The position numbers and the translations under genes were made by a program. The notes beneath the pieces were generated by a model. That model ran no database searches. It worked only from the letters and a program-made list of their open reading frames with translations, and was not told the DNA's origin. Shown piece by piece: positions 16,535-25,615 of a DNA stretch of 64,000 nt (positions are counted from its first letter, which is position 1; each line of letters opens with the position of its first letter). The DNA is from Polynucleobacter sp. UB-Piko-W3 (GTDB lineage: Bacteria > Pseudomonadota > Gammaproteobacteria > Burkholderiales > Burkholderiaceae): assembly GCF_018881635.1 (NCBI RefSeq), contig NZ_JACVPY010000004.1, positions 62,001-126,000 on the forward strand, read 5' to 3'.

Positions 16535-17119
16535 ATGAACCAAGATCAAATCACCGCTCAATTGTCCCAAATTAACAGCAAAAGCCTTGAGGCCACATTT
16601 TCTTTGAGCGAAGCTGCCCTAGAAAATGCTCAGAAATTAGCTGAGTTAAATTACGCTGCTTCAAAAGATGCTTTAGAAAATACTCAAAATGGCATTCAGC
16701 AAGTTTTAACGGCTAAGGACCCAAAACAAGTTACTGAACTTTTGAGTGCTGAAGCATTGCAAGCTGCCGGTAGCCAAACTGCTGCGTACCAAAAGAAAGT
16801 AAGCAAAGTATTGCGTGATGGCAATAAAGAATTTGTAAATGTAGTTGATGCGAGCATTGACCAGTTACAAGATGGCTTTCAAGATTGGATCAATACTGTT
16901 ACTGCTAATGCACCAGCAGGCTCTGAGGCGTTTATCTCATCTTTAAAGACTACATACGGTAGTGCATTGCAAGGTTTTGAGCAGTTCCGCTCTGCTAGCA
17001 AAGAAGCTTTTGTGACCGCAGAAAAAACTGCCGATCAAGCGATCGAAGCTATTCAAGGTCAAATTGCTCAAGTTAAAAAATCCGCTGCACCTGCATCACG
17101 TGCGCGAAAGTCTGCTTAA
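16535..17119 (+). CDS. Phasin family protein (polyhydroxyalkanoate granule-associated)
   Basis: 194 aa, all alpha-helical and rich in Ala, Gln and Lys. It has the Phasin_2 layout: FSLSEAALENAQKLAELNYA near the N-terminus, amphipathic helices through the centre, and an Ala/Lys/Arg tail (KSAAPASRARKSA). Phasins coat PHA/PHB granules and control their number and size. The chosen ATG (16535) has GGAG six bases upstream. An in-frame ATG at 16523 would place its own codons over that SD, so it is rejected. The gene is followed by a strong terminator. No other PHA gene is in the window. Confidence 0.85.
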   Translation: MNQDQITAQLSQINSKSLEATFSLSEAALENAQKLAELNYAASKDALENTQNGIQQVLTAKDPKQVTELLSAEALQAAGSQTAAYQKKVSKVLRDGNKEFVNVVDASIDQLQDGFQDWINTVTANAPAGSEAFISSLKTTYGSALQGFEQFRSASKEAFVTAEKTADQAIEAIQGQIAQVKKSAAPASRARKSA

Positions 17120-17156
17120 TTAGTAGATCTAATTTCAGAAACGCGTTTTAAATAAG

Positions 17157-17190
17157 ACCCCGCTTGGTGTGAACTAGGCGGGGTTTTTTA
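17157..17190 (+). terminator. Rho-independent terminator after the phasin gene
   Basis: ACCCCGC (17157-17163) pairs with GCGGGGT (17178-17184) and is followed by a run of seven T. It terminates the phasin transcript. The convergent rmuC ends just downstream. Confidence 0.85.
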
Positions 17191-17201
17191 TTGATGCTGA
17201 G

Positions 17202-18476
17202 TTATTCAGAATCTGTGGAAGATTCGATCAATGGCGTAGATAAATTTTTGCTAGGCTTGATTCCAAGCTCACGAACTTTTTCAGCAGAGCGAATGAGATT
17301 GCCTTTGCCAGATTTCAATTTATTAAAAGCATCGTGATAACTGGATTGCGCTTGATCTAAACGTTGACCTAGTTTTTCTAGGTCCTCCACAAATCCCACA
17401 AACTTGTCATAGAGATTGCCACACTGTTTGGCGATCTCAAGGGCATTACGATTTTGCTGATCCTGTCTCCAAAGATGGGCAACAGTTCTTAAGGTAGCCA
17501 TCAATGTGCTTGGGCAAACTAACACGATATTTTTGGCTAACGCTTCTTGGTAGAGATTGGGCGCGGTCTTCAGCGCCAATAAGAATGCTGGCTCAATGGG
17601 CACAAACATCAAAACAAAGTCGACAGAGCCAACGCCATATAAGGAGCTGTAGTTCTTTCCAGATAAGCCTTGTATATGCTGGCGAAGAGATTGGATATGG
17701 GCTCCCAGCTCTTGTTCCGCTTCGACTGGATCGGTTGTTTGGGCATGTCTTGCATAAGCAGTAATGGATACCTTGCTATCTACTACTAGGCTTCTGCCTT
17801 CGGGAAGCTTGATCACAACGTCGGGCTGTAGGCGCGACCCATCCGATTGAGTATGGCTATCTTGGACTAAATACTCTTCACCCTTACGCAGCCCAGAGGA
17901 TTCTAGGATGGATTCTAGAACCAGCTCTCCCCAATTACCTTGCACTTTTGAATCGCCCTTAAGTGCTTGCGTTAAGGAGCGTGTTTCATCAGACATTCGT
18001 AGATTGAGGTTGGCTAAGCGTTCAATTTCACTTTTGAGGGCAAAGCGTTCGCGTGCCTCATTGCCATAAGAGGTGTTGACTTGCTCTTTAAACTCAGTGA
18101 GTTTAGTTTGTAGCGGCTTAAGCAGTGCATCTAAGCTAGCAGCATTTTGCTCAGTAAAGCGCTTCGATTTATCTTCCAAAATCTCGTTGGCTAAATTCTT
18201 AAACTGGTTTGTTAAAGCCTCTTTAGCTTCATTGAGAGATTCAACCCTTCCAAGGCCTTGCTTGCGCTCAGAATCTAACTCTGCTTCAAGGCGTATGGCG
18301 CTCTGAAGTGCATGATCTCGCTCAGTACGCAGAGCAACTGCAAGCGCTGCTTCTGTCTGGCTTTGTTGCTCAGTACGCGATAGGGCAGAGCGTAAATTTA
18401 GCGCATAAACTAAAAGGCCTGCACACAAAGCAAATGGCAGGCCAAATAGTAGAGGCGAGCTTAGATCAAAAGTCAC
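17202..18476 (-). CDS. rmuC: DNA recombination protein RmuC
   Basis: 424 aa. An N-terminal transmembrane helix (PLLFGLPFALCAGLLVYAL) is followed by a long coiled coil (about residues 30-150) and the RmuC nuclease-like domain. That domain shows GNWGELVLESILESSGLRKG, LQPDVVIKLPEGRSLVVDSK and FVLMFVPIEPAFLLAL. The family limits inversions between short inverted repeats and may act as an endonuclease. The exact reaction is not established here. It is the last gene of the minus-strand run from hemA, 17 bp after grxD. Confidence 0.9.
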   Translation of the reverse strand: MTFDLSSPLLFGLPFALCAGLLVYALNLRSALSRTEQQSQTEAALAVALRTERDHALQSAIRLEAELDSERKQGLGRVESLNEAKEALTNQFKNLANEILEDKSKRFTEQNAASLDALLKPLQTKLTEFKEQVNTSYGNEARERFALKSEIERLANLNLRMSDETRSLTQALKGDSKVQGNWGELVLESILESSGLRKGEEYLVQDSHTQSDGSRLQPDVVIKLPEGRSLVVDSKVSITAYARHAQTTDPVEAEQELGAHIQSLRQHIQGLSGKNYSSLYGVGSVDFVLMFVPIEPAFLLALKTAPNLYQEALAKNIVLVCPSTLMATLRTVAHLWRQDQQNRNALEIAKQCGNLYDKFVGFVEDLEKLGQRLDQAQSSYHDAFNKLKSGKGNLIRSAEKVRELGIKPSKNLSTPLIESSTDSE

Positions 18477-18493
18477 TGCGCTAATAGGAGTAA

Positions 18494-18802
18494 TTAAGCT
18501 TTGATTAGTTTTTGAAGCTCACCAGACTCAAACATTTCACTCATGATGTCTGAGCCACCAATAAACTCACCGTTGATATAGAGTTGGGGGATGGTTGGCC
18601 AGTTGGCATATTCTTTAATACCTTGACGAATTCCAGCATCCTCTAAGACGTTAACGGTGTGGAGTGTTTCGACACCGCTTGCGCGCAAAATATTGATAGC
18701 ATTGCCAGAAAATCCACACTGAGGAAACTGTGCAGTTCCCTTCATAAAGAGCACAACGGGATGGCTAGTAACAATTTCTTTGATTTGAGCTTGAGAGTCC
18801 AT
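18494..18802 (-). CDS. grxD: Monothiol glutaredoxin GrxD
   Basis: 102 aa single-domain CGFS-type glutaredoxin that carries or transfers [2Fe-2S] clusters together with glutathione. The active motif is Cys29-Gly-Phe-Ser32, preceded by VVLFMKGTAQFPQ (Lys21 of the KGT motif binds glutathione). WPTIPQLYINGEFIGGSDIM is the cis-Pro and glutathione-binding region. The length is typical. In related genomes grxD follows hemA-prfA-prmC. Here a TPR glycosyltransferase gene lies between prmC and grxD. Confidence 0.95.
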   Translation of the reverse strand: MDSQAQIKEIVTSHPVVLFMKGTAQFPQCGFSGNAINILRASGVETLHTVNVLEDAGIRQGIKEYANWPTIPQLYINGEFIGGSDIMSEMFESGELQKLIKA

Positions 18803-18885
18803 AAAAATCCTTTAAATGTAATCAATAAATGATACCTCAGTAGTTCATTTTTTGTGTTGGTTAGTGCTGCTGGTGTTAAAGAAAA

Positions 18886-21279
18886 TTATGCGGTAATTGT
18901 AATGTGATCAGGGATTTGATTATTTAAATAACGTTCCATCGTTTTCTCAAAAGCTGTTTCTATGTATTTAACATTTAAAGGCGTATTAAATAGGGGCGCG
19001 CTTAATTTGTTATGTGCAAGTTTTGCTTTAATGCTTGCCAATCTAGAAGGGTCTCGTCCAAGAGCTTGTGCAAGCTCAATATATTCTTTTTCTGTACTGG
19101 TTACTAGTTCTGGTAAGCCAATAGCTTGCAACAGACTCGAAGCCATTCTGCCGGCATAGGCATCGCCTAATTTAGTAATAATTGGCAAGCCAGCCCATAA
19201 GGCATCGCTTGCAGTTGCGCCACCGTTAAATGGACAGGTATCTAAAAAGAGATCTGCAAATCGATATCTCGCAAGATAAAGTTCTGCTGGAATTCTTTCT
19301 GCAAAGATGATGCGCGAAGGATCAACACCCGATTTCATGCATTCTTTACTTAGATTTTCAACTACAGCAGGCGTGTCCTTGAGTAGCCATAGGACACTGT
19401 TGTCTACACTAGCAAGGATTTTCATCCAGGATCGAAAAACCTTCGGCGTAATTTTAAAATTGTTGTTGAAGCAGCAATAAATTGTGCCGCTCTCCGGTAA
19501 TCCAAAGTCTTTTTTACTGAGTTTATGAGTTGCAATTGCTCTTTTACGATCATTAATTTGAAAAGAGTAGGGAAGATGAATTAATTTTTCAGTGTAATGA
19601 GCAGCATTAGAGGCTGGAATCAGAATAGGGTCTGCAATGATGTAATCAATATAGTGAGACCCCATAGTGCCTGGGTGACCTAAGTAACTTACCTGAACTG
19701 GCGCGGCGCGATGAGAAAAGATACCGCTGCGACTTTCATGCGTATGACCACATAAATCGATTGCAATATCGATTCCCATCTCCCTGGAGAGACTTGCAAT
19801 TTCTATATCTGATCTATTTTTTACGTCTATAAATTGATCGAATGAGTTACGTAGCCTATCTTGCATTAGATTCAAATCATCGGAACCAAAAGAAAATCCA
19901 ATTACCTCAAATCTATTTCTATCATGTAGCTCAATTAATTCAGCAATTAAATATGAGACCGGATGATTTTTAAAGTCTGGAGAATAGTAGCCAATCCGAA
20001 TTTTCCCTGTACGCTTTCCCCCAGAAAATTTTGGCAGAGTAGAGTCTGAAGAGGTATTTTTTCTTGACCATGCTTCAGCAAGGCTTTTTTGTAAAGCAGA
20101 TTCCTCAAAGAGGCTAAATGAAATAAAAGGCTGACAGGTATCCTCACCTTTAGTGCAGGCTTCCAATAAGTTCAAATAGTATTCTTCATAATTACTCCAC
20201 TCGCATAATCTCATTTTTAGGTGCATTATTTGCGCTAAGATGCCTTTTTCATTTGGAGTAATTTTCAGAAGATGCGTAAAAGTATTCAGGGCTTCTTCAT
20301 AGCGCTTGAGCTCTGTTAAAACACTCCCTTTATTAATGAGAGCTTCTGCATAATTTGGGAGTATTTTTAGGGCTTGCTCGTGAGCAGCTAAGGCCTTATC
20401 GAAGCGCTTGAGATTTTGTAAAACAACCCCCAAGTTCAGCCAGGACACAGGAATTAATGGGTTAATTCCTATTGATCGCTCATGGGCATCTAGCGCCTCC
20501 TTATATCGCTTTAATTCATTAAGCGTTGCACCTTGATTCGTCAATATTGCTGCATTATTTGGCTCCACACGTAGAGCTTGGGCATATATTTCCAGAGCCT
20601 CTTCGTAACGCTTTAGACGATGATAAATAATTCCTTTATTTGAGAGGGCTCCGCAATGTTGTGGAAATTGATTAATTAATCGATCATATTGGTTTAATGA
20701 TTCTTGCTCTTGTCCAAGTTCATCTAGCGTTTCGGCCAATAGAAGCATACCTTCTGCATGCGTCGGCTTCAGTTCAAGGGCTTTTTTGAACGCACCAAGG
20801 GCTTCTTCATTTCTTTTTAGGTTTGCCAATGCCTTTCCTTGGTTGATCCAAGTTTCTGCATAGGAGGAGCTTAGTTGAGCTGCTTGATTTGCTGCTTCTA
20901 ACGCCTCTTCATTACGCTCAAGCTGAATTAGAAGTTCACTTAAATTAGTGTATGCCTCAATATGCGTTGAATTTATATGGATTGCATTCTTGTAAGCTTC
21001 AACTGCTGCTAAGCTATTTTTTTCTAATGAATAAATAATCCCTAAGTTGTACTGTGGCTCAGGATTTTGAGGATTGACTAAGCTAGCCTTAAGAAAGAGT
21101 TGTTTGGCATCTTGAAGCAAGCCGCTATGGGCATATGTTAAGGCTAGATTTAGCAATGCATCGAAGTTATTTGGTTCAATAGCTATTGCATCTACCAAAG
21201 CTATTTTGGCCTCACTAAGGTTGCCATTTTTCAGAAACTCTATACCTTTTTTTACTAGAGTTTGGATACTGGAAGTCAT
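18886..21279 (-). CDS. TPR protein with O-GlcNAc-transferase-like (SPINDLY, GT41) domain
   Basis: 797 aa. Residues 1 to about 345 form roughly ten tandem 34-residue TPRs with recurring LKRYEEAL and NLxxxLxxL patterns. The C-terminal part (about 425-780) is a GT41-type catalytic domain: IRIGYYSPDFKNHPVSYLI, DIAIDLCGHTHESRSGIFSH, PVQVSYLGHPGTMGSHYIDY, then FLDTCPFNGGATASDALWAG and GLPIITKLGDAYAGRMASSL. The His of LCGH and the Lys of ITKLGD fit positions conserved in OGT-like enzymes. It probably transfers a sugar to Ser/Thr of proteins (for example pilin or flagellar proteins), but the target is unknown. It lies 3 bp after prmC, between prmC and grxD. Confidence 0.85.
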   Translation of the reverse strand: MTSSIQTLVKKGIEFLKNGNLSEAKIALVDAIAIEPNNFDALLNLALTYAHSGLLQDAKQLFLKASLVNPQNPEPQYNLGIIYSLEKNSLAAVEAYKNAIHINSTHIEAYTNLSELLIQLERNEEALEAANQAAQLSSSYAETWINQGKALANLKRNEEALGAFKKALELKPTHAEGMLLLAETLDELGQEQESLNQYDRLINQFPQHCGALSNKGIIYHRLKRYEEALEIYAQALRVEPNNAAILTNQGATLNELKRYKEALDAHERSIGINPLIPVSWLNLGVVLQNLKRFDKALAAHEQALKILPNYAEALINKGSVLTELKRYEEALNTFTHLLKITPNEKGILAQIMHLKMRLCEWSNYEEYYLNLLEACTKGEDTCQPFISFSLFEESALQKSLAEAWSRKNTSSDSTLPKFSGGKRTGKIRIGYYSPDFKNHPVSYLIAELIELHDRNRFEVIGFSFGSDDLNLMQDRLRNSFDQFIDVKNRSDIEIASLSREMGIDIAIDLCGHTHESRSGIFSHRAAPVQVSYLGHPGTMGSHYIDYIIADPILIPASNAAHYTEKLIHLPYSFQINDRKRAIATHKLSKKDFGLPESGTIYCCFNNNFKITPKVFRSWMKILASVDNSVLWLLKDTPAVVENLSKECMKSGVDPSRIIFAERIPAELYLARYRFADLFLDTCPFNGGATASDALWAGLPIITKLGDAYAGRMASSLLQAIGLPELVTSTEKEYIELAQALGRDPSRLASIKAKLAHNKLSAPLFNTPLNVKYIETAFEKTMERYLNNQIPDHITITA

Positions 21280-21282
21280 GAT

Positions 21283-22143
21283 TTATGAACTAGCTTTTCT
21301 GGCAAAGGTAACTCTAATATGTCCTGATAAGTCTACAGCGTGATTTATATTTAATAAACCTTCATTTGACATCAGTCTACTCACTTGTTGGGATTGATCA
21401 AAGCCATGCTCAACCGCAATAAGGCCCATGGGTTTTAAATGATTTACGGCCCCTTGAATGATCGTTTCCAGGCAAGTTAATCCATTCCCATGATCGGTCA
21501 GCGCTGAAATCGGTTCAAAGCGCAGATCGCCCTGAGTTAGGTGAGGATCTTGATGGGCGATATAAGGAGGATTACTTAAGATGACATCAAACAGCGCATT
21601 ACCCCCCAAGGCTTCGTACCAATTCCCTTGCATAAACTGCACGCGAGATTCAAGGCCCAAATGCTTGGCATTAGATTTAGCAATTTCTAGGGCCTCGGAG
21701 GACTGATCTGTTGCGGTAACTATTGCACTTGGGGCTTCATGTGCAATGGCCAGTGCAATCGCTCCAGACCCCGTTCCTAGGTCAAGAACTTGAGCTGCCT
21801 CAGTTTCTTTTGTAATGCGCTGAATTTCACGAAGACCAATATCAACTAACAGTTCAGTTTCGGGGCGGGGTATCAAAACGCCTGGCGCAACCTGTAATTC
21901 AATGCTGTAAAAACCTCGTTTGCCAATGAGGTAGGCGATCGGCTCGCCTTGAAGCCTTTTTGATTCAAGGGCTCTCCAATCCTCTAATGCTTGCTCATTA
22001 AGCTCCATATCATCATGCGCTAGTAGAGCGGAGCGAGGAAGTTGGTAGTGCTTATCTAGTAAATGAGCCAGAAGGATTCGAGCTTCATTAGAGGGAAGTA
22101 ATGTAGCACTCAATAAAGAGCGCAGACTCAAATCTTGACCCAT
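21283..22143 (-). CDS. prmC: Release-factor glutamine N5-methyltransferase PrmC
   Basis: Methylates the Gln of the GGQ motif in RF1 and RF2, increasing termination efficiency. The 286 aa protein has an N-terminal helical domain with EARILLAHLLDKHYQLPRSA and RLQGEPIAYLIGKRGFYSIE. The SAM-binding domain shows VLDLGTGSGAIALAIAHEAP, and the catalytic NPPY is in DVILSNPPYIAHQDPHL. It lies 8 bp after prfA, which encodes its substrate RF1, in the conserved hemA-prfA-prmC order. Confidence 0.95.
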   Translation of the reverse strand: MGQDLSLRSLLSATLLPSNEARILLAHLLDKHYQLPRSALLAHDDMELNEQALEDWRALESKRLQGEPIAYLIGKRGFYSIELQVAPGVLIPRPETELLVDIGLREIQRITKETEAAQVLDLGTGSGAIALAIAHEAPSAIVTATDQSSEALEIAKSNAKHLGLESRVQFMQGNWYEALGGNALFDVILSNPPYIAHQDPHLTQGDLRFEPISALTDHGNGLTCLETIIQGAVNHLKPMGLIAVEHGFDQSQQVSRLMSNEGLLNINHAVDLSGHIRVTFARKASS

Positions 22144-22151
22144 GATTTATT

Positions 22152-23231
22152 TTAGCTATCGCCTAAGGCGGCCAGTAACTCAGCTTGATGTTCAGAGGCT
22201 AGTGCATTGCACAGATCATCAATGTCACCATCCATCATGGCATCGATCTTATAGAGCGTCAGGTTAATACGGTGATCGGTAATTCGTCCCTGCGGAAAGT
22301 TATAGGTACGAATACGATCACTACGATCGCCAGAGCCTATCAGGGATTTTCTAGTTTGCGCTTCGAGTTGATGTTTCTCACGTTCACGGGCATCCATAAT
22401 TCGTGATACGAGTACTTTCATTGCTTGTTCGCGATTGCGGTGCTGGCTGCGATCATCTTGACATTCGACAACGGTGCCAGTGGGTAAATGCGTAATACGG
22501 ACTGCAGAGTCAGTCTTATTAATATGTTGACCACCAGCACCAGAGGCGCGGAAAGTATCGATTCGTAATTCAGCAGGATTAATTTTGACCGCCTGTAATT
22601 CATCAGCCTCTGGCATCACCGCTACAGTACAGGCTGATGTATGAATACGTCCCTGAGTTTCCGTCTGGGGCACACGTTGCACGCGGTGGCCACCAGATTC
22701 AAACTTCAGGCGAGAGTAAACAGATTGCCCTACAAGACGCAGGACAACCTCTTTATAACCCCCTAAATCTGATTCAGCTGCGTTCACAACTTCCACTTTC
22801 CAGCCCTGACGTTCAGCAAAACGGGTATACATCCGTAATAAGTCGCCCGCAAAGAGCGCACTTTCATCACCGCCAGTGCCCGCTCTAATTTCTAGGAAGA
22901 CGTTACGTTCATCGTTCTCGTCTTTAGGTAGCAAGAGTTTTTGCAGTGTCCCTGCAAGTTCTTCCATGGTCGCTAAAGCCTGTTTTTGTTCCTCGTCGGC
23001 AAAATCCTTCATATCGGGATCCCTGCGCATCTCTTCGGCAGCTTGGGCATCCTCTTCAGCCTGCTTATAAAGACCAAATTGCTCAACAACCGTAGCAATA
23101 TCAGAATGTTCGCGCGTGAGTTTCCTATAGGCATCCATATCTTTGGTTGCTTCTTCGGAAGTTAAGAGGGAATTGAGTTCGGCTAAGCGCGTGTCTAGAT
23201 GTTCTAGCTTAGCCCGCATGCTGGGCTTCAT
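22152..23231 (-). CDS. prfA: Peptide chain release factor 1
   Basis: Recognises UAA and UAG stop codons and triggers peptide release on the ribosome. The 359 aa protein contains the GGQ motif in [20 protein letters not shown]. The RF1-type codon-recognition region is [20 protein letters not shown], in which the PxT-type element is [23 protein letters not shown] follows. It directly abuts hemA with no intergenic base, and prmC follows. Confidence 0.97.
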   Translation of the reverse strand: MKPSMRAKLEHLDTRLAELNSLLTSEEATKDMDAYRKLTREHSDIATVVEQFGLYKQAEEDAQAAEEMRRDPDMKDFADEEQKQALATMEELAGTLQKLLLPKDENDERNVFLEIRAGTGGDESALFAGDLLRMYTRFAERQGWKVEVVNAAESDLGGYKEVVLRLVGQSVYSRLKFESGGHRVQRVPQTETQGRIHTSACTVAVMPEADELQAVKINPAELRIDTFRASGAGGQHINKTDSAVRITHLPTGTVVECQDDRSQHRNREQAMKVLVSRIMDAREREKHQLEAQTRKSLIGSGDRSDRIRTYNFPQGRITDHRINLTLYKIDAMMDGDIDDLCNALASEHQAELLAALGDS

Positions 23232-24548
23232 CTAATGGTCTTCTGGCTTAGTGTGTGTAGCGAATAGTTTGGGTAAGAGTTTAATTAGCGCGTCACGCTC
23301 AGCGCCGTTAGAGTGTTGCAATGCATGCAGAGAGCCATGCAAGAATTTATTCGTTAGACCTTGAGCCATCGCATTCAGAATCTCTTGGGGGTCATCACCA
23401 CGCCCTAAGCGTTTCATGGCACGCTCTAATTCCAACTGTCTTAAGCGCTCACCTTGTAATTGAATATCCTGAATGATGGGAACAGAATCTCGTCCATGCA
23501 TCCAATGCATAAAATTGCCAACACGATCTTCAATAATCGCCTCAGCTTGACTCACTGCAGCTTGGCGTAAATTAACGCCAGTCTGAATCATGACACCAAG
23601 ATCATCTACCGTATAAAGGTATACGTCAGCTAGTCTTGAAATCTCTGGCTCAAAATCGCGGGGAACTGCAAGATCAATCATCACCATTGGCTTATGGCGG
23701 CGCTGTTTGATGGCGCTCTCGACCATGCCTAGGCCGATGATGGGTAGGGATGAGGCGGTACTAGAAACAATGATGTCGAATTCATGCAGGCGGCCGGGAA
23801 GCTCTGAGAGTTTGAGAGACTCGGCTTGTATATCTTGCGCAGAAATAGCATCTGCTAATTCTTGACCGCGTTCAATGGTACGGTTGGCAATCACCACATT
23901 TTTAGGTTTACGTGCAACAAAGTGCGTAGCGCATAAACTTATCATGTCACCAGCGCCAATAAATAAAACGCGCTGATCAGAAATCTTTTCAAAGATACGT
24001 TCTGTAAGACGAACAGATGCAGCAGCCATTGAAATTGAATGTGCACCAATTTCAGTGGAGCCACGTACTTCTTTGGCAACAGCAAATGTTTTCTGAAAGA
24101 GTTGGTTGAGATAGGTTCCCAAAACACCCGCATCATTTGCAGTGCGAACCGCATCTTTCATTTGCCCTAAAATTTGGGTTTCGCCAATCACCATCGAATC
24201 TAAGCCACAGGCAACTCTGAAGGCGTGTCGCACGGCATCAGATTGAGGTAAGGAATAGATATGGGGCTGGAGGCTACTTGGTGCTAGTTGTTGGGTTTTA
24301 GCGAGCCAATCAAAAGTCGCTTCATGCAAAAGGCCAGCAGCGCTAGCATCATTTGCCGCACAGTACACCTCGGTGCGGTTACAGGTTGATAAAATCGTAG
24401 CCTCGGGCAGGCCAGCCTGATTCGCACCAAGCAAATGTTGGCGTAGATCATGCAACGCTTCTTGAAGAAATTCTGGGGCAAAGGCGACCTTTTCCCGAAT
24501 AGCGACCGGCGCTGTGTGATGATTGATGCCGAGTGTCAACAACTTCAT
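23232..24548 (-). CDS. hemA: Glutamyl-tRNA reductase
   Basis: First step of tetrapyrrole synthesis by the C5 pathway: glutamyl-tRNA(Glu) plus NADPH to glutamate-1-semialdehyde. The 438 aa protein starts [20 protein letters not shown]. The catalytic Cys lies in [13 protein letters not shown], and the NADPH domain has [20 protein letters not shown] with [11 protein letters not shown]-terminal dimerisation helix (about residues 340-420) completes the fold. It heads the minus-strand operon. Its start codon is two bases from the first possible ATG of a small divergent membrane ORF. Confidence 0.96.
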   Translation of the reverse strand: MKLLTLGINHHTAPVAIREKVAFAPEFLQEALHDLRQHLLGANQAGLPEATILSTCNRTEVYCAANDASAAGLLHEATFDWLAKTQQLAPSSLQPHIYSLPQSDAVRHAFRVACGLDSMVIGETQILGQMKDAVRTANDAGVLGTYLNQLFQKTFAVAKEVRGSTEIGAHSISMAAASVRLTERIFEKISDQRVLFIGAGDMISLCATHFVARKPKNVVIANRTIERGQELADAISAQDIQAESLKLSELPGRLHEFDIIVSSTASSLPIIGLGMVESAIKQRRHKPMVMIDLAVPRDFEPEISRLADVYLYTVDDLGVMIQTGVNLRQAAVSQAEAIIEDRVGNFMHWMHGRDSVPIIQDIQLQGERLRQLELERAMKRLGRGDDPQEILNAMAQGLTNKFLHGSLHALQHSNGAERDALIKLLPKLFATHTKPEDH

Positions 24549-24549
24549 A

Positions 24550-24849
24550 ATGATGGTGATTATAGATTTGATGACAGCATTAATGGGGGTATCAATGGGG
24601 TTTTTAGCTTTTCTAGTGATTGGGGGTATTTCTGGGGCTTCTGCCTGGATTTTTTATCCTGGCAAATCCAATGGCCCAGGGCCGATAAAGCTTCTACTAG
24701 CAGCATTTTTGGGCTTTACAACCGCCCTTGCTAGCTCCTATCTTGGACAATACTTTGGGTTCTTTCAGTCTGGGCAGATGCTAGAGTGGTTGAGTGCCAT
24801 TTTTGCCTCTTGCCTAGCAGGCTGTATTTTTACAGCTTTAGCTAAATAG
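24550..24849 (+). CDS. Small hydrophobic membrane protein, unknown
   Basis: About 99 aa with three hydrophobic stretches (for example [39 protein letters not shown] and [17 protein letters not shown]). The glycine-rich pattern resembles small three-helix proteins of the GlsB/YeaQ (transglycosylase-associated) family, but I am not certain. The start is unclear. ATGs at 24550, 24553 and 24571 lack an SD, while ATG 24595 has GGGGG seven to eight bases upstream and would give 84 aa. The reading frame ends inside ung, overlapping it convergently by 12 bp. Confidence 0.55.
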   Translation: MMVIIDLMTALMGVSMGFLAFLVIGGISGASAWIFYPGKSNGPGPIKLLLAAFLGFTTALASSYLGQYFGFFQSGQMLEWLSAIFASCLAGCIFTALAK

Positions 24850-25593
24850 GGCTGTCTGGGGCGCGGCACTCACCCAAATCACCTCTTCCTTGCCGTGCTG
24901 TTTTAGCCATGCATTTGCTTTAGTGAAATGACTACAACTGGCTTTTGCTCCAGGCTCTAAGAAAGGCTTATCGGTTTTATAAACACCTAAACCGGATGGA
25001 TGTGAGGATTGCAGAATCAGTTGATCGATACCCGATTCAATGAAGTCTAGCTTAGATTGTGCGTGGCCACCCCAGAGCATCCAAACCAAATGGGACCTGT
25101 GCAAAGCTAAACCCGAAATCAGTCGATCAATCAAACTTTTCCAACCCAAATTGCTATGACTTCCTGCTTCACCTAATCTGACGCTCAGTGCTGTATTGAG
25201 AAGTAGCACTCCCTGTTCTGCCCAGGTATGGAGGTCACCGTTAGGCAGCTGACCAAACCCTTCCAGAGCAAGTGCTTTGCTAATGTTGCGTAGTGAGCTA
25301 GGAAATGCGCGCGAGTTGGTAGGGATGTTCTCTGGAATTGAAAATGCTAAGCCCTGAGCAAGGCCTGGAGAGTGATAAGGGTCTTGACCGAGTATCACGA
25401 CCTTTACTGAGTCAACGGGGGTTAGCTTGAGCGCCCTAAAGAACTGACTTGGCTCTGGTCGGATCATTGTAGGATCAACATCAAGAGCTACTTGTAAATT
25501 ACTCGCTAAATTGATCCAGTCGCTAGAATCAAAATAGTTACCTAGTAAATCTTGCCAATCTATTGGAATGTCGTCTTTAGAGAAGGCGGGCAT
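24838..25593 (-). CDS. ung: Uracil-DNA glycosylase
   Basis: Removes uracil from DNA, starting base-excision repair. The water-activating motif is VVILGQDPYHSPGLAQGLAF (Asp71 catalytic). AFPSSLRNI and GVLLLNTALSVRLGEAGSH belong to the uracil pocket. The minor-groove loop is SSHPSGLGVYKTDKPF, carrying the catalytic His. The length (251 aa) is within the family 1 range. In many Burkholderiales ung follows trpC. Here it lies in another block, 22 bp before the M61 peptidase gene in genome coordinates. Confidence 0.94.
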   Translation of the reverse strand: MPAFSKDDIPIDWQDLLGNYFDSSDWINLASNLQVALDVDPTMIRPEPSQFFRALKLTPVDSVKVVILGQDPYHSPGLAQGLAFSIPENIPTNSRAFPSSLRNISKALALEGFGQLPNGDLHTWAEQGVLLLNTALSVRLGEAGSHSNLGWKSLIDRLISGLALHRSHLVWMLWGGHAQSKLDFIESGIDQLILQSSHPSGLGVYKTDKPFLEPGAKASCSHFTKANAWLKQHGKEEVIWVSAAPQTALFS

Positions 25594-25615
25594 CTAGCGA
25601 AAGAATAGATCTGTA

